A stretch of 64,000 nucleotides of DNA from an uncultured Lachnospiraceae bacterium. GTDB lineage: Bacteria > Bacillota > Clostridia > Lachnospirales > Anaerotignaceae. The DNA is taken from the NCBI GenBank assembly GCA_944381395.1, contig CALWKY010000014.1:1-64000 (forward strand), read 5' to 3'. The notes beneath the pieces were generated by a model. That model ran no database searches. It saw nothing but the letters and a program-made list of their open reading frames with translations, and was not told the DNA's origin. Below, one piece after another: positions 55,042 to 64,000 of this stretch (its first letter is position 1; each line of letters starts with the position of its first letter). A program made the translations under genes and the position numbers.

Positions 55042-57351
55042 TTATTTTTGATCCGGTATTCCCGTTTCAACTTTCTCTTTTTTAAAACCGCATTTAGGAT
55101 TGGAACAAACAATCTGGACATTTTTTCTACCCCGTTCTTCTAAAGGACTGCCACAAACAGGGCATTTCTCACCTGTGGGCTTATTCCAAGACATAAAGCC
55201 GCAAGTGGGGTTATTTTCACAGCCATAATAAATACGACCTTTTTTTGTTTTTTTGATGAGTACCTTCCCGCCGCATTCCGGGCAGGAAACGCCAGCTTCC
55301 TCATAAAGAGGTTTTGCATTCTGGCATTCCGGAAATCCAGGACATGCCAAGAATTTTCCATATCTGCCGTATTTGATCACCATTTTTCTGCCGCATTTTT
55401 CACAGATAATATCCGTTTCTTCATCCTTTAATTCCAGCTTCTTTAATTTGCTTTCTGCATTTTCCACTGATTTTGCAAAATCAGGATAGAAATCACGGAT
55501 TACATCTTTCCAAGGCACTTTTCCTTCTTCTACTTCATCCAGCTGTTCTTCCATATGGGCAGTGAAATCTACATCCACAATATTCGCAAAATATTCTTTC
55601 ATGATTTCATTGACCATTTCTCCTAATTCTGTAGGATACAGGAATTTTGCCTCTCTGGTCACATAATTTCTAGCTAAAATTGTACTCAGCGTAGGTGCAT
55701 AGGTACTAGGACGACCAACACCAATCTCTTCCAGCGTGCGGATCAAAGAGGCATCTGTAAAGCGTGCAGGCGGCTGTGTAAAATGCTGTTCCGGCATCAT
55801 CTGCAATACATTCAGCTCATCCTTCGGCTGCAATACAGGAATCGCTTTATTTTCTTCATCTTCGCCCTTGTTGTATACCTCTAAAAAGCCCTTGAACACC
55901 AGTACAGAACCAGAAGCCCGGAAGGTATATTCTCCCGCTTTGATCTTTGCAGATTGGGTATGATACAGCGCAGGGCTCATCTGGCTAGCTACAAAACGTT
56001 CCCAAATCAATTTATAAAGCCGATAATGATCCTTACTCAAAGAATCACGAATACTTTCTGGTGTACGCAATACATTGGTGGGACGGATTGCCTCATGCGC
56101 ATCCTGTGTTTTACCTTTGGATTTATAAACAGGTCGTTCAGGATTTAAATAATCCTGACCATAGGTATCTACGATATAATCCTTAACGGAATGATATGCC
56201 TCATCGGAAATACGAACAGAGTCTGTACGGATATAGGACACCAGACCAACGGTACCTTCGCCCTCTATCTGGATACCTTCGTATAACTGCTGTGCGATCA
56301 TCATTGTTTTAGAAGCAGCCATATTCAAATATTTACTGGCTTCCTGCTGCAAGGTACTGGTTGTAAAAGGCGCTACCGGATTTTTCTTACGGGTGCCAAC
56401 CTTTACATCTTCCACAATAAAATTCTGGTTTTCCAGTCCATTCAGCACTGCCTGTACCGCTTCCTCATTGGGCAGCTCCATTTTTTCTTCGCCTTTTCCA
56501 TAGAATTTGGCTTCAAAAGGAAGTTGATTCTGGTGCTTCAATTTCGCTGTGATAGTCCAATATTCTTCCGGTACAAAAGAACGGATTTCTTCCTCTCGGT
56601 CGCAGATGATGCGTACCGCAACAGACTGTACACGACCCGCAGAAAGATGGCTCTTGACTTTATTCCATAATAGGTCGCTGATGGTATACCCTACAATACG
56701 GTCTAACACACGGCGTGCCTGCTGTGCGTCTACCAGACACATATCGATTTGTCTTGCCTCGTGGATAGAACGTTTTACTGCGGACTGGGTAATCTCATTA
56801 AACGTAATCCGATTTACCGGTTTATCATCTGCGCCCAATACATGCATTAAATGCCAGCTGATTGCCTCACCTTCACGGTCAGGGTCAGTTGCCAGATAAA
56901 TCATGTCCGCAGCCTTTGCTTCTTTCTTTAATTTATTAACCAGCTGACCTTTTCCACGAATGGTAATATATTTGGGCTCGAAATCGTGCTCTAAATCCAC
57001 ACCCATCTGGCTTTTCGGCAAATCTCGGATATGTCCCATAGATGCCTCAATCTGATAACGATCACCTAAAAACTTTTTAATGGTATTTGCCTTTGCTGGA
57101 GACTCTACAATCACAAGATGTTTTTTCCCGGCTTTGGTTGTTTTCTTTTCTCCGTTCGTCTTTTTTGCAGAAACGGATTTCTTCGCAGCAGATGCTTTAG
57201 ATGCCGTTGTTTTTTTCGCCGCAGCAGCAGTTTTTTTTGTTGCTGTTTTTTTTGCGGTGCTTTTGCCAGTTGCTTTTTTTTCAGTCTTTTTGGTAGAATC
57301 TGTGATGATTTCTGATTCTAATGCTTTTTTTGTAACGGCTTTCGTTGCCAT
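55042..57351 (-). CDS. topA: DNA topoisomerase I with basic N-terminal tail
   Basis: A 769-residue type IA topoisomerase that relaxes negative supercoils. The Toprim domain starts at HLVIVESPAKANTIKKFLG (residue 78) and the catalytic Tyr lies in LVSYIRTDSVRI. Three C-terminal Cys4 zinc ribbons (CEKCGRKM, CPECGGKVL, CPVCGSPL) are intact. Ahead of the Toprim domain is an unusual tail of about 77 residues rich in Lys, Ala and Thr, like histone H1 tails; most TopA proteins start within a few residues of the Toprim motif. It is 14 bases downstream of dprA. Confidence 0.95.
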   Translation of the reverse strand: MATKAVTKKALESEIITDSTKKTEKKATGKSTAKKTATKKTAAAAKKTTASKASAAKKSVSAKKTNGEKKTTKAGKKHLVIVESPAKANTIKKFLGDRYQIEASMGHIRDLPKSQMGVDLEHDFEPKYITIRGKGQLVNKLKKEAKAADMIYLATDPDREGEAISWHLMHVLGADDKPVNRITFNEITQSAVKRSIHEARQIDMCLVDAQQARRVLDRIVGYTISDLLWNKVKSHLSAGRVQSVAVRIICDREEEIRSFVPEEYWTITAKLKHQNQLPFEAKFYGKGEEKMELPNEEAVQAVLNGLENQNFIVEDVKVGTRKKNPVAPFTTSTLQQEASKYLNMAASKTMMIAQQLYEGIQIEGEGTVGLVSYIRTDSVRISDEAYHSVKDYIVDTYGQDYLNPERPVYKSKGKTQDAHEAIRPTNVLRTPESIRDSLSKDHYRLYKLIWERFVASQMSPALYHTQSAKIKAGEYTFRASGSVLVFKGFLEVYNKGEDEENKAIPVLQPKDELNVLQMMPEQHFTQPPARFTDASLIRTLEEIGVGRPSTYAPTLSTILARNYVTREAKFLYPTELGEMVNEIMKEYFANIVDVDFTAHMEEQLDEVEEGKVPWKDVIRDFYPDFAKSVENAESKLKKLELKDEETDIICEKCGRKMVIKYGRYGKFLACPGFPECQNAKPLYEEAGVSCPECGGKVLIKKTKKGRIYYGCENNPTCGFMSWNKPTGEKCPVCGSPLEERGRKNVQIVCSNPKCGFKKEKVETGIPDQK

Positions 57352-57365
57352 AGTTCACCTCGTGC

Positions 57366-58463
57366 TTATTTCATCATTTCTCTGATATAACCAGACTGTG
57401 GTAATTTCCGAATATGTCCGGCAATCTCCAACAGAGAAAGAATATATTGTATTTCCTGGATGGAAGAACCGGATTGATTTACCAATTCTTCCGCCGTAAT
57501 CGGAACATCGCCGATTTTTTCATAAACAGCTTTCTCTTCTTCCGATAAAGAAGCCGCAACTTTTTGAGAAAATTTTTCTTTTTCTTCTTCCTGATAAGAG
57601 ATACCTAATGCCACTAAGATATCCGCAACATCTGTAATAATGGGACATCCCTGTTTGATTAAGTTATTGGTCCCTTCACTTAAGGCACTGGTTACATTGC
57701 CTGGAACTACGAATACTTCTCTGCCATCTTCCAATGCAAGATCAGCAGTAATAAGGGTTCCGCTTCGTTTTCCTGCTTCTATCACCACAACCATTTTGGA
57801 TAAACCAGCAATAATGCGGTTTCGAAAAGGAAAATTTCTAGATACCGCAGGTGTGCCAGGCGGATACTCACTTAAAATACATCCGTTGGCAGCAATGCGT
57901 TCCATCAATTCCGCATTTTCTTGAGGATAACAAACATCTACACCACTGCCTAATACAGCAATAGTCTGACCTCCGCCATCCAAGATGCCTTTATGCGCCA
58001 TGGTATCAATACCTCTTGCCATACCGCTGACCACAACTACATTCGTTTTACCCAAATCTTTTGTAATCTGATATGCTACATTGGAACCATAAGAAGAACA
58101 CCTTCTTGCACCTACTACACTGATTTTATCAATATTATCGTCAGGTAATGTTCCTTTAATGTAAATCCCTGCCGGCGGATCATAGATTTCTTTCAGTAAA
58201 GATGGATATAACGGATGACATATAGAATAGAACTGTATATTCTTTTCCTCTAACTCTGTAATCCATGCATCCAGCTGTTCTTTATCTCTGTGATATGCAA
58301 CGGCATGGGCAACATTTTCCGGTAAATGCGGCACCTTACATAAGGTATCTAAAGAAGTATGCCATATCTCTTCTGCAGAGCCGAAGATCTCCAGTAATGC
58401 TTTTACCCGTCTGGGACCAATACCTTCCAGCCGGGACAGCCACATCATATAATACTCTTCCAT
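57366..58463 (-). CDS. dprA: DNA-processing protein DprA
   Basis: A 365-residue protein that loads RecA onto incoming single-stranded DNA. A SAM-like N-terminal region (LEGIGPRRVKALLEIFG) precedes the Rossmann domain: SVVGARRCSSYG, VSGMARGIDTMAHKGIL, VLGSGVDVCYP, RNRIIAGLS and GTLITADLALEDGREVFVVPGN. A winged C-terminal domain ends it. AAAGGAG sets the ATG at 58463. It is co-transcribed with topA and divergent from comM. Confidence 0.95.
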   Translation of the reverse strand: MEEYYMMWLSRLEGIGPRRVKALLEIFGSAEEIWHTSLDTLCKVPHLPENVAHAVAYHRDKEQLDAWITELEEKNIQFYSICHPLYPSLLKEIYDPPAGIYIKGTLPDDNIDKISVVGARRCSSYGSNVAYQITKDLGKTNVVVVSGMARGIDTMAHKGILDGGGQTIAVLGSGVDVCYPQENAELMERIAANGCILSEYPPGTPAVSRNFPFRNRIIAGLSKMVVVIEAGKRSGTLITADLALEDGREVFVVPGNVTSALSEGTNNLIKQGCPIITDVADILVALGISYQEEEKEKFSQKVAASLSEEEKAVYEKIGDVPITAEELVNQSGSSIQEIQYILSLLEIAGHIRKLPQSGYIREMMK

Positions 58464-58707
58464 TGGCACACTCCTTTCTTACTTGGATACGATTCCTACT
58501 ATATAATGTTTTCTTTGGAAATGCAACCAAAATTTTTGATTGCCTTCATTTTATGTCCGTTTTTTCTGGATTTTAGGAAGCAAAAAGATATTTTGCAGAT
58601 AGAAATGTCATTGCGCAAATTTCAAAAAATTGGTATGATAAATCCAGTAAAAATATGACAAAGCATTGCCGCAAAATATGCGATTTAATACAGAAAGGTT
58701 GAATCCT

Positions 58708-60255
58708 ATGATTTCCAAAATTAACAGCGCTGTCCTTTATGGCATAGATAGTCTCGCTGTACAAGTGGAAGCGGATATCAGCAGCGGGTTACCCGCATTT
58801 GATATTGTCGGTCTGCCTGATTCCGCTGTAAAAGAAAGCCGTGAACGAGTACGTTCTGCTATTAAAAACTGTGGTTTTTCTTTTCCTGCCAAACGAATTA
58901 CCATCAATTTGGCTCCTGCGAATCTGCGCAAAGAAGGACCTTCTTTTGATTTGCCTATTGCAGCAGGTATATTATGTACTACAGGAGATATTCCGCAACG
59001 TGCGGCACAATCCTTCTTTATGGCAGGAGAGTTGTCCTTGGATGGATCCATTCGCCCCATTCATGGCGTTCTATCCATGGTATGCATGGCAAAAGAAGCC
59101 GGACTGCAAAAATGTATTTTGCCCATAGAAAATGCTGCAGAGGGCGCATTGGTAGAAGACATGGAGATTTATCCAGTTAGGGATTTACGCCAGCTGTCCG
59201 ACTTTCTAAAAGGCGTAGAAAAAGGCAGCTACTCCATTTCACCTTATCAAGTAGATCTGCAGGCACTCTGGAAAAAGGAGCGCGAACAAAACCAATTACT
59301 GGATTTTTCCCATATGAAAGGACAGGAGGCAGCGAAATTTGCTGCGGAAATCGCAGCATCCGGAGCTCATAACTTACTTTTGGTGGGACCTCCAGGAAGT
59401 GGTAAGACAATGCTGGCAAAACGCCTGCCCTCTATTTTACCCGATATGACATTTGAGGAATGTATCGAATTGACAAAAATCTACAGCATTGCAGGGCTCT
59501 TAGATCAGAAAGAAGCGCTGATTACCCAGCGACCTTTCCGCTCTCCCCATCACACCATTTCCCCTTCTGCTTTAACCGGCGGCGGGCGGATTCCAAAGCC
59601 GGGAGAGATTTCTCTTTCCCACCATGGCGTTCTATTTCTGGATGAGCTACCGGAATTTCAAAGAACTGCTTTGGAAGTGATGCGCCAGCCACTGGAGGAC
59701 GGAAAAGTTACCATTTCCCGTGTCAATGGGACATTAACTTTTCCCGCTGATTTTATGCTGGTTGCAGCTATGAATCCCTGCCCTTGCGGATATCTTGGCA
59801 ATAGTGAAAAATGCCACTGTACGCAAAATGAAATCGCAAAATATCACAGCAAAATCAGCGGTCCTTTATTAGACCGCATTGACTTAATGGCAGAAATGCC
59901 TGCGGTTCGTTTTGAAGAACTGGGAGGTCAAACAAAAGCAGAATCTTCTGCTGATATACGTGCCCGTGTGGTAGAAGCCCATCAAATCCAAGTAAAACGC
60001 TACGAAAACGAGGGGATTTTGTTCAATGCGCAGCTTACTCCCGCTATGATTGAAAAATACTGCCCTTTGGGAGAAGCGGAAAATAATTTACTGCAAAGCG
60101 CATTCCTTCGCATGGGATTTAGCGCTAGAGCATATCATCGGGTACTAAAAGTTGCCAGAACGATTGCGGATCTAAATCACAGCAATCAGATCACAAGCAG
60201 ACATTTGGCATCTGCCTTACAGTATCGCTCATTAGACCGAAAATATATGATGTGA
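58708..60255 (+). CDS. comM: YifB/ComM-family AAA+ ATPase
   Basis: A 515-residue Mg-chelatase-like protein; ComM is a branch-migration helicase in natural transformation. The N-terminal Lon-like domain (ADISSGLPAFDIVGLPDSAVKESRERVRSAI) is followed by Walker A (GPPGSGKTMLAKR), Walker B (HGVLFLDELPEF) and the C-terminal YifB domain with a zinc-like CPCG...CHC patch. AGAAAGG sets the ATG at 58708. dprA is directly divergent. Confidence 0.94.
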   Translation: MISKINSAVLYGIDSLAVQVEADISSGLPAFDIVGLPDSAVKESRERVRSAIKNCGFSFPAKRITINLAPANLRKEGPSFDLPIAAGILCTTGDIPQRAAQSFFMAGELSLDGSIRPIHGVLSMVCMAKEAGLQKCILPIENAAEGALVEDMEIYPVRDLRQLSDFLKGVEKGSYSISPYQVDLQALWKKEREQNQLLDFSHMKGQEAAKFAAEIAASGAHNLLLVGPPGSGKTMLAKRLPSILPDMTFEECIELTKIYSIAGLLDQKEALITQRPFRSPHHTISPSALTGGGRIPKPGEISLSHHGVLFLDELPEFQRTALEVMRQPLEDGKVTISRVNGTLTFPADFMLVAAMNPCPCGYLGNSEKCHCTQNEIAKYHSKISGPLLDRIDLMAEMPAVRFEELGGQTKAESSADIRARVVEAHQIQVKRYENEGILFNAQLTPAMIEKYCPLGEAENNLLQSAFLRMGFSARAYHRVLKVARTIADLNHSNQITSRHLASALQYRSLDRKYMM

Positions 60256-60284
60256 AAACAGTCTTAGGGCTTCGTAAGAAAACA

Positions 60285-60334
60285 AAGATAGCCGGAATCC
60301 TTTATACAGCAAGGATTCCGGCTATTTCTTTTTT
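60285..60334. terminator. Bidirectional-looking terminator between comM and the dehydrogenase gene
   Basis: ATAGCCGGAATCC / GGATTCCGGCTAT is a perfect 13-bp stem followed by TTCTTTTTT on the plus strand. Confidence 0.88.
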
Positions 60335-60438
60335 GTATGGATTTTTTAGAAAGACAGGTATTGCGGTTTCCACTGAAAAATCAATGGAAAAAGCAATATT
60401 TTCTGAAAAGAAACCCTTCTTTTCAAGTTTCTTTGTGA

Positions 60439-61512
60439 TTACTTTCTTTCTTCTCTGCCTTCTTCATAAGGGGTAACTACCCACTTAATCACACCGTCTT
60501 CTCTGTTTTCAAACATACGATAGCCCATCATAATATCATTGAGCGGTGCTTTATGGGTAATGAGGCAAGAGGTGTCGATCTTGCCAGAACGTACCATTTC
60601 CATAATTTCTTCGCAAGAATTAGCATCTACGCCGCCGGTAATGAAGGTCAGGTTTTTGCCATACATCAAGTTCAAAGGCAATACCTGAGGTTCTTCATAC
60701 AGTGCTACAATAATAACCAGCGCGTTGGGACGAGCTACTTTCCATGCAGTTTCAAAAGTACCCTTTGCCCCTGCTACTTCAAAGACACGGTCAGCGCCTC
60801 TGCCATTGGTCAGCTTCAGGATTTCTTCTTCCACATTCTGTGTTCTGGAGTTAATCGTAACGTCACACAAACCCTGTTCTTTTGCCAGTGCCAATCTTTC
60901 ATCATCCACATCCACTACAATAACCTGACCAGGACTATACAGCTTAATGCTCATCAATGTACACAGCCCTGTGGGACCCGCACCAATGACTACTACCTTA
61001 TCAGCAGGCTTCAGATCTGCAACCTGTGCTGCCCAATAGCCAGTTGCCAGAATGTCACCGTTAAACAATGCGGCTTCATCTGTTACATCATCAGGGATTT
61101 TGGTAAATGCCTGATCTGCCATAGGTACACGCACATATTCAGCCTGTCCGCCATCAATTCGACAGCCCAATTCCCATCCACCATGCTCACAGTTATTTAC
61201 ATAGCCACGTTTACAGAAATAGCATTCGCCACAGAAAGTCTCTACATTAACGGAAACGCGATCGCCTGCTTTGAACTTCTTGACTTCGCTGCCTACTTCT
61301 ACGATCTCACCTACAAACTCATGGCCTAAAACAGTGCCTTCTTTTGCTCTGGGAACAGAACCATGTTTGATATGTAAATCGCTGGAGCAAATAGATGCCA
61401 GTGTCACACGTACTAGTGCATCCGTAGGCAGCTGCACAGAGGGCATCGGTCTTTCTTCCAAAGCAACCACACCTTTTTCTTTATAAACCAGTGCTTTCAT
61501 TGTCGTTTTCAT
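60439..61512 (-). CDS. Zinc-dependent medium-chain dehydrogenase (sorbitol/threonine dehydrogenase-like)
   Basis: A 357-residue MDR enzyme. The catalytic zinc ligands are Cys in ICSSDLHIKHG and His-Glu in GHEFVGEIVEVG. The structural zinc Cys lie in CGECYFCKRGYVNNC. The Rossmann loop is VVIGAGPTGLC, followed by VVDVDDERL, whose acidic residue indicates NAD. It is last in an operon with a PfkB kinase, so a sugar alcohol or pentose substrate is likely. The ATG at 61512 follows AAGGA. Confidence 0.88.
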   Translation of the reverse strand: MKTTMKALVYKEKGVVALEERPMPSVQLPTDALVRVTLASICSSDLHIKHGSVPRAKEGTVLGHEFVGEIVEVGSEVKKFKAGDRVSVNVETFCGECYFCKRGYVNNCEHGGWELGCRIDGGQAEYVRVPMADQAFTKIPDDVTDEAALFNGDILATGYWAAQVADLKPADKVVVIGAGPTGLCTLMSIKLYSPGQVIVVDVDDERLALAKEQGLCDVTINSRTQNVEEEILKLTNGRGADRVFEVAGAKGTFETAWKVARPNALVIIVALYEEPQVLPLNLMYGKNLTFITGGVDANSCEEIMEMVRSGKIDTSCLITHKAPLNDIMMGYRMFENREDGVIKWVVTPYEEGREERK

Positions 61513-61545
61513 GTTTATCAATCCTTCTTTCTCTATAAAATAATA

Positions 61546-62136
61546 TTAGAAATTCTCAGTTACCACATCAATTGCATCCATAGAACGCTGTAAAATTTCT
61601 TCCGGACACTCTTTTCCCTCATCCAAACCATCTGCGGCAATTTCAATATACTCATCAATACCGAAAAATTCGCATAATGCTTCCAAATAGCGAGACCCCA
61701 TCTCCAAAGGAGAATTTTTATAGTTTCCGCCTCTGGTGGTTAAAAATACCATTTTTTCACTCTTGCAAGTACCATATAATCCACTTTCCGCACAGCCAAA
61801 AGTAATGCCATCCACGCTGACATTTTCCAAATAAACTTTCAACAATGCGGGAAATGCCAAGTCCCAAAAAGGCGCCGCAATGACAATCCGATCTGCCTGC
61901 TGGAATTGCCAGGCATAACGAAATCTGGGATGATCCAGTTCATTTTTTTCCAATAATTCCTGCCGCTGCTGAAAGAATCCTTCTGTAAGGCAACCCAAGT
62001 TTTCATCCATTAAGCAAAGATGGGTAATTTCATAATCTCCCTTTTGTTCCAAATTATGTAAAAACCGATCCGCCAATTTTTTTGTACGAGAATTCTCTCT
62101 GCGAATGCAGCAATCAATATAAAGGACTTTTTTCAT
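61546..62136 (-). CDS. Flavodoxin-fold NAD(P)H reductase
   Basis: A 196-residue protein of the NAD(P)H dehydrogenase/azoreductase type. KKVLYIDCCIRRENSRTKKLADRFL is the FMN phosphate loop. DRIVIAAPFWDLAFPALLKVYLENVS and FLTTRGGNY are the flavin-binding segments. It lies 7 bases after the PfkB gene and 33 before the dehydrogenase gene. The acceptor is unknown. Confidence 0.85.
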   Translation of the reverse strand: MKKVLYIDCCIRRENSRTKKLADRFLHNLEQKGDYEITHLCLMDENLGCLTEGFFQQRQELLEKNELDHPRFRYAWQFQQADRIVIAAPFWDLAFPALLKVYLENVSVDGITFGCAESGLYGTCKSEKMVFLTTRGGNYKNSPLEMGSRYLEALCEFFGIDEYIEIAADGLDEGKECPEEILQRSMDAIDVVTENF

Positions 62137-62143
62137 AATAGCC

Positions 62144-63079
62144 TCACTTTCCATCTATAGTGCTTTCTGTTACTGGTAAAACAGGAAAAATACCCTTTAC
62201 GAAAGCTTCTTCTACTTCTGTTTTTGTCGGTACAGAGTCGGATGCCCCTTGTTTGCCAATACACAAAGCACTGGCTGTGGTTGCCATACGCAGTGTATCC
62301 GGTATAGAGATGCCATTGAGCATACCATACAGGAAGTATCCACAGAAAGTGTCTCCCGCAGCAGTGGTATCCACTACTTTTGTTTTATGGCATCCAATTT
62401 GGTAAATAGTATTTCCTCTCTTGCAACATGCGCCGCGGCTGCCCAAGGTCAAAAGAATATTACAATGAGGATATTTCTCACTTAAAATCGGAAGAATGTC
62501 TTCGTCCTTTTCACAGCCGGCAATTTGTCTGCCTTCTACTTCATTCACCATCAGCCAGGTCAACTGATCCAAAGGATAATCCAAAACGCCGGGCTCCATA
62601 GGTGCCGCATTCAATGCCACTTGTAACCCGCGTTTTGCGGCTTCCTCAATGACAAAACCAACCAGATTGGTCTCATTTTGCAGTAACACCAATCCTTCTG
62701 TACCAAATGCATCCAATGCAGCTACAATACCCTCTTTGGTTAATGCCCGATTGGTACCGCCATAAAGCAAAATACAATTCTGACCATTCTGATCCACTTG
62801 AATAATGGCATGACCGCTGGGCGTATCTACTAATTCAATCATAGCAGTGTCAACGCCGTTTTCTTCCAGCTTTTCTTTCAGCATCAGACCATCTCTGCCC
62901 AGTTTTGCCATATGACAAACATGATTTCCTGCTTTTGCCATGGCGATGGACTGATTCAATCCCTTGCCGCCGCAGTTGATAAACATTCCTTTCGATGCCA
63001 TCGTTTCCCCCGGCTGCACAAAATGATCCACGTCATACACATAATCAATGTTTAAAGAACCAACATTCAAAATACGCAT
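62144..63079 (-). CDS. rbsK: PfkB-family carbohydrate kinase (ribokinase-like)
   Basis: A 311-residue ribokinase-type sugar kinase. The N-terminal GSLNIDYVYDVDHFVQPGETM and GGKGLNQSIAMAKAG are close to ribokinase. The C-terminal signature VDTTAAGDTFCGYFLYGML contains the catalytic Asp and anion hole. Ribose is the best guess. It is the third gene of the operon. Confidence 0.85.
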   Translation of the reverse strand: MRILNVGSLNIDYVYDVDHFVQPGETMASKGMFINCGGKGLNQSIAMAKAGNHVCHMAKLGRDGLMLKEKLEENGVDTAMIELVDTPSGHAIIQVDQNGQNCILLYGGTNRALTKEGIVAALDAFGTEGLVLLQNETNLVGFVIEEAAKRGLQVALNAAPMEPGVLDYPLDQLTWLMVNEVEGRQIAGCEKDEDILPILSEKYPHCNILLTLGSRGACCKRGNTIYQIGCHKTKVVDTTAAGDTFCGYFLYGMLNGISIPDTLRMATTASALCIGKQGASDSVPTKTEVEEAFVKGIFPVLPVTESTIDGK

Positions 63080-63115
63080 GAGAAATTCCGCCTCGCTTTC
63101 TTTTTATGCTATGGT

Positions 63116-63553
63116 TTAAACCGATTCATGCTGGATTTTTTCTCTCCATGCAATGCCGGCTATAACCAAAAAGATACCCAGTATTTTTTGCCAAGAACAA
63201 GTACCGAAAAACACATAGTCCAACGCAGTAGCTGTACCCAGCTGTCCAGCCAGCATCAATATGGTGGAAAGCATGGCGCCGGTCTGCGTTGTGCCCAACA
63301 TAATCAACACCATTGCTGCTAAACCGCAGAAACTGCCCAAATAAAATACCAGCGGCACTTGGCTGATATGCTCCCAGGAAAGTTCTCCTCCATTTCCCAG
63401 TACAAAAATCAAGCAAAGAGAAATAATGGAAGCTTCTGCGTAGTTCACCAAAGATCCTCTGGCTTTTCCCAAACATTGTCCAGCTCGCACATTTACCATT
63501 TTATTGACAGTATTCAAAAGTCCATTGGCAATAGAAACAAAATAAACAAACAT
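63116..63553 (-). CDS. YdcZ-type (DUF606) small membrane transporter, second of pair
   Basis: A 145-residue protein with about five helices. LLNTVNKMVNVRAGQCLG and GAMLSTILMLAGQLGTATALDYVFFG are typical of the YdcZ half-size DMT proteins. The gene is paired with another YdcZ gene 17 bases upstream, so the two probably form a heterodimer. GAGGTG sets the ATG. Confidence 0.83.
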   Translation of the reverse strand: MFVYFVSIANGLLNTVNKMVNVRAGQCLGKARGSLVNYAEASIISLCLIFVLGNGGELSWEHISQVPLVFYLGSFCGLAAMVLIMLGTTQTGAMLSTILMLAGQLGTATALDYVFFGTCSWQKILGIFLVIAGIAWREKIQHESV

Positions 63554-63570
63554 TTTTTACACCTCAAATA

Positions 63571-63999
63571 TCAACCATTTACTACCAGCAAAGCGCCAAT
63601 CAATACTAACAAATAACAAGGGATCTCCTTCAGCTGAAATTTCCGCTGTTTTGCGCCAAACCATCCATAATGATCCACCATAGCGGAACTGATCATCTGT
63701 CCCACAGTGGATAAACTGCTCAAAGCTGTTGCACCTATTTTTAAAGTACAATAGCTGCTGGATGCAATCATTGCAACCCCCATAAATCCTACTGTAAAAA
63801 TATATTTCGGTACGCCGTTATATAAAAAGATTTTTTCTTTTTTGATCAATTTCATATGAATCAACAAAATAACCACCGGAATCACATGTACAAAAAAACA
63901 AATGCCAAATAGGCTATAGTAATTGCCTAATTGTCCATTAAACGAAACCATAAAACCTTGCAGTATGCCGGCAATAATCAAAATAACAGCGTAAAACAT
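63571..63999 (-). CDS. YdcZ-type (DUF606) small membrane transporter, first of pair
   Basis: A 142-residue protein with about five helices. LQGFMVSFNGQLGNYYSLFG and GATALSSLSTVGQMISSAMVDHYGWFG are YdcZ motifs. The ATG at 63999 is at the window edge, so the ribosome site and promoter are not visible and a further upstream start cannot be excluded. It appears to open the five-gene operon that continues with the second YdcZ gene, the PfkB kinase, the reductase and the zinc dehydrogenase. Confidence 0.8.
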   Translation of the reverse strand: MFYAVILIIAGILQGFMVSFNGQLGNYYSLFGICFFVHVIPVVILLIHMKLIKKEKIFLYNGVPKYIFTVGFMGVAMIASSSYCTLKIGATALSSLSTVGQMISSAMVDHYGWFGAKQRKFQLKEIPCYLLVLIGALLVVNG

Positions 64000-64000
64000 A

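Overview
The window looks like chromosome of an endospore-forming, low-GC Clostridia species, most likely in the Lachnospirales (Lachnospiraceae/Anaerotignum-like; placement is inference from gene content). Supporting signs are the spoIIAA-spoIIAB-sigF operon, an intact sigK, an Asn T-box, strong AGGAGG ribosome sites, sigma-A promoters with extended -10 elements, and many U-tailed hairpin terminators. I see no prophage, IS element, CRISPR array or rRNA operon. Most genes lie on the minus strand.

Layout. 0-3.7 kb: two glyceraldehyde-3-phosphate dehydrogenase paralogs flank a divergent cis-prenyltransferase; a 35-residue membrane peptide precedes the second one. 3.8-6.6 kb: a zinc-ribbon protein and the sporulation sigma genes (spoIIA operon divergent from sigK). 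6.7-14.9 kb: asnB under an Asn T-box, the U34 tRNA modification pair trhP/trmR with mltG, then folC, a 52-residue ORF and a zinc-ribbon/TPR membrane protein. 15.3-19.1 kb: RNA ligase RtcB, an unexplained structured element, and two overlapping WYL-domain regulators. 19.3-28.8 kb: a molybdenum/purine island with an NCS2 purine permease, a five-gene minus-strand operon (BtuCD-type ABC importer, ModE-type regulator, P-loop NTPase/MobA fusion) and a divergent three-subunit molybdenum hydroxylase (xanthine dehydrogenase type); a ModE-like operator sits on the importer's start site. 28.9-41.9 kb: tRNA-Thr, pyruvate carboxylase, radA, clpC, a pseudouridine synthase, a cytosolic GH13 enzyme, an acyltransferase and a BofC-like protein. 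42-46 kb: groES-groEL under CIRCE, and alanine racemase. 46.2-50.4 kb: MacB-type ABC system with a large secreted protein ending in an acidic tail. 50.6-54.8 kb: ybaK-Rrf2, an ECF sigma/anti-sigma pair, tRNA-Pro and an anion permease. 55-60.3 kb: topA, dprA, comM. 60.4-64 kb: a five-gene operon with a YdcZ transporter pair, PfkB kinase, flavodoxin-like reductase and zinc dehydrogenase.

The least explained place is the rtcB locus. Between the WYL operon's terminator and rtcB lies a 120-bp element closed by a 14-bp inverted repeat with an 8-bp perfect inner stem, followed by a T-run on the rtcB strand and preceded by a perfect 18-bp palindrome in the candidate promoter. It is a candidate non-coding RNA coupled to a WYL-regulated RNA repair system. 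The second strong point is the ModE-type operator over a BtuCD-type importer, which argues that the importer carries molybdate or tungstate rather than iron or B12.

All functions come from reading motifs and context; no database search was possible. Starts were moved to internal ATG/GTG/TTG codons where a ribosome site clearly supported that.
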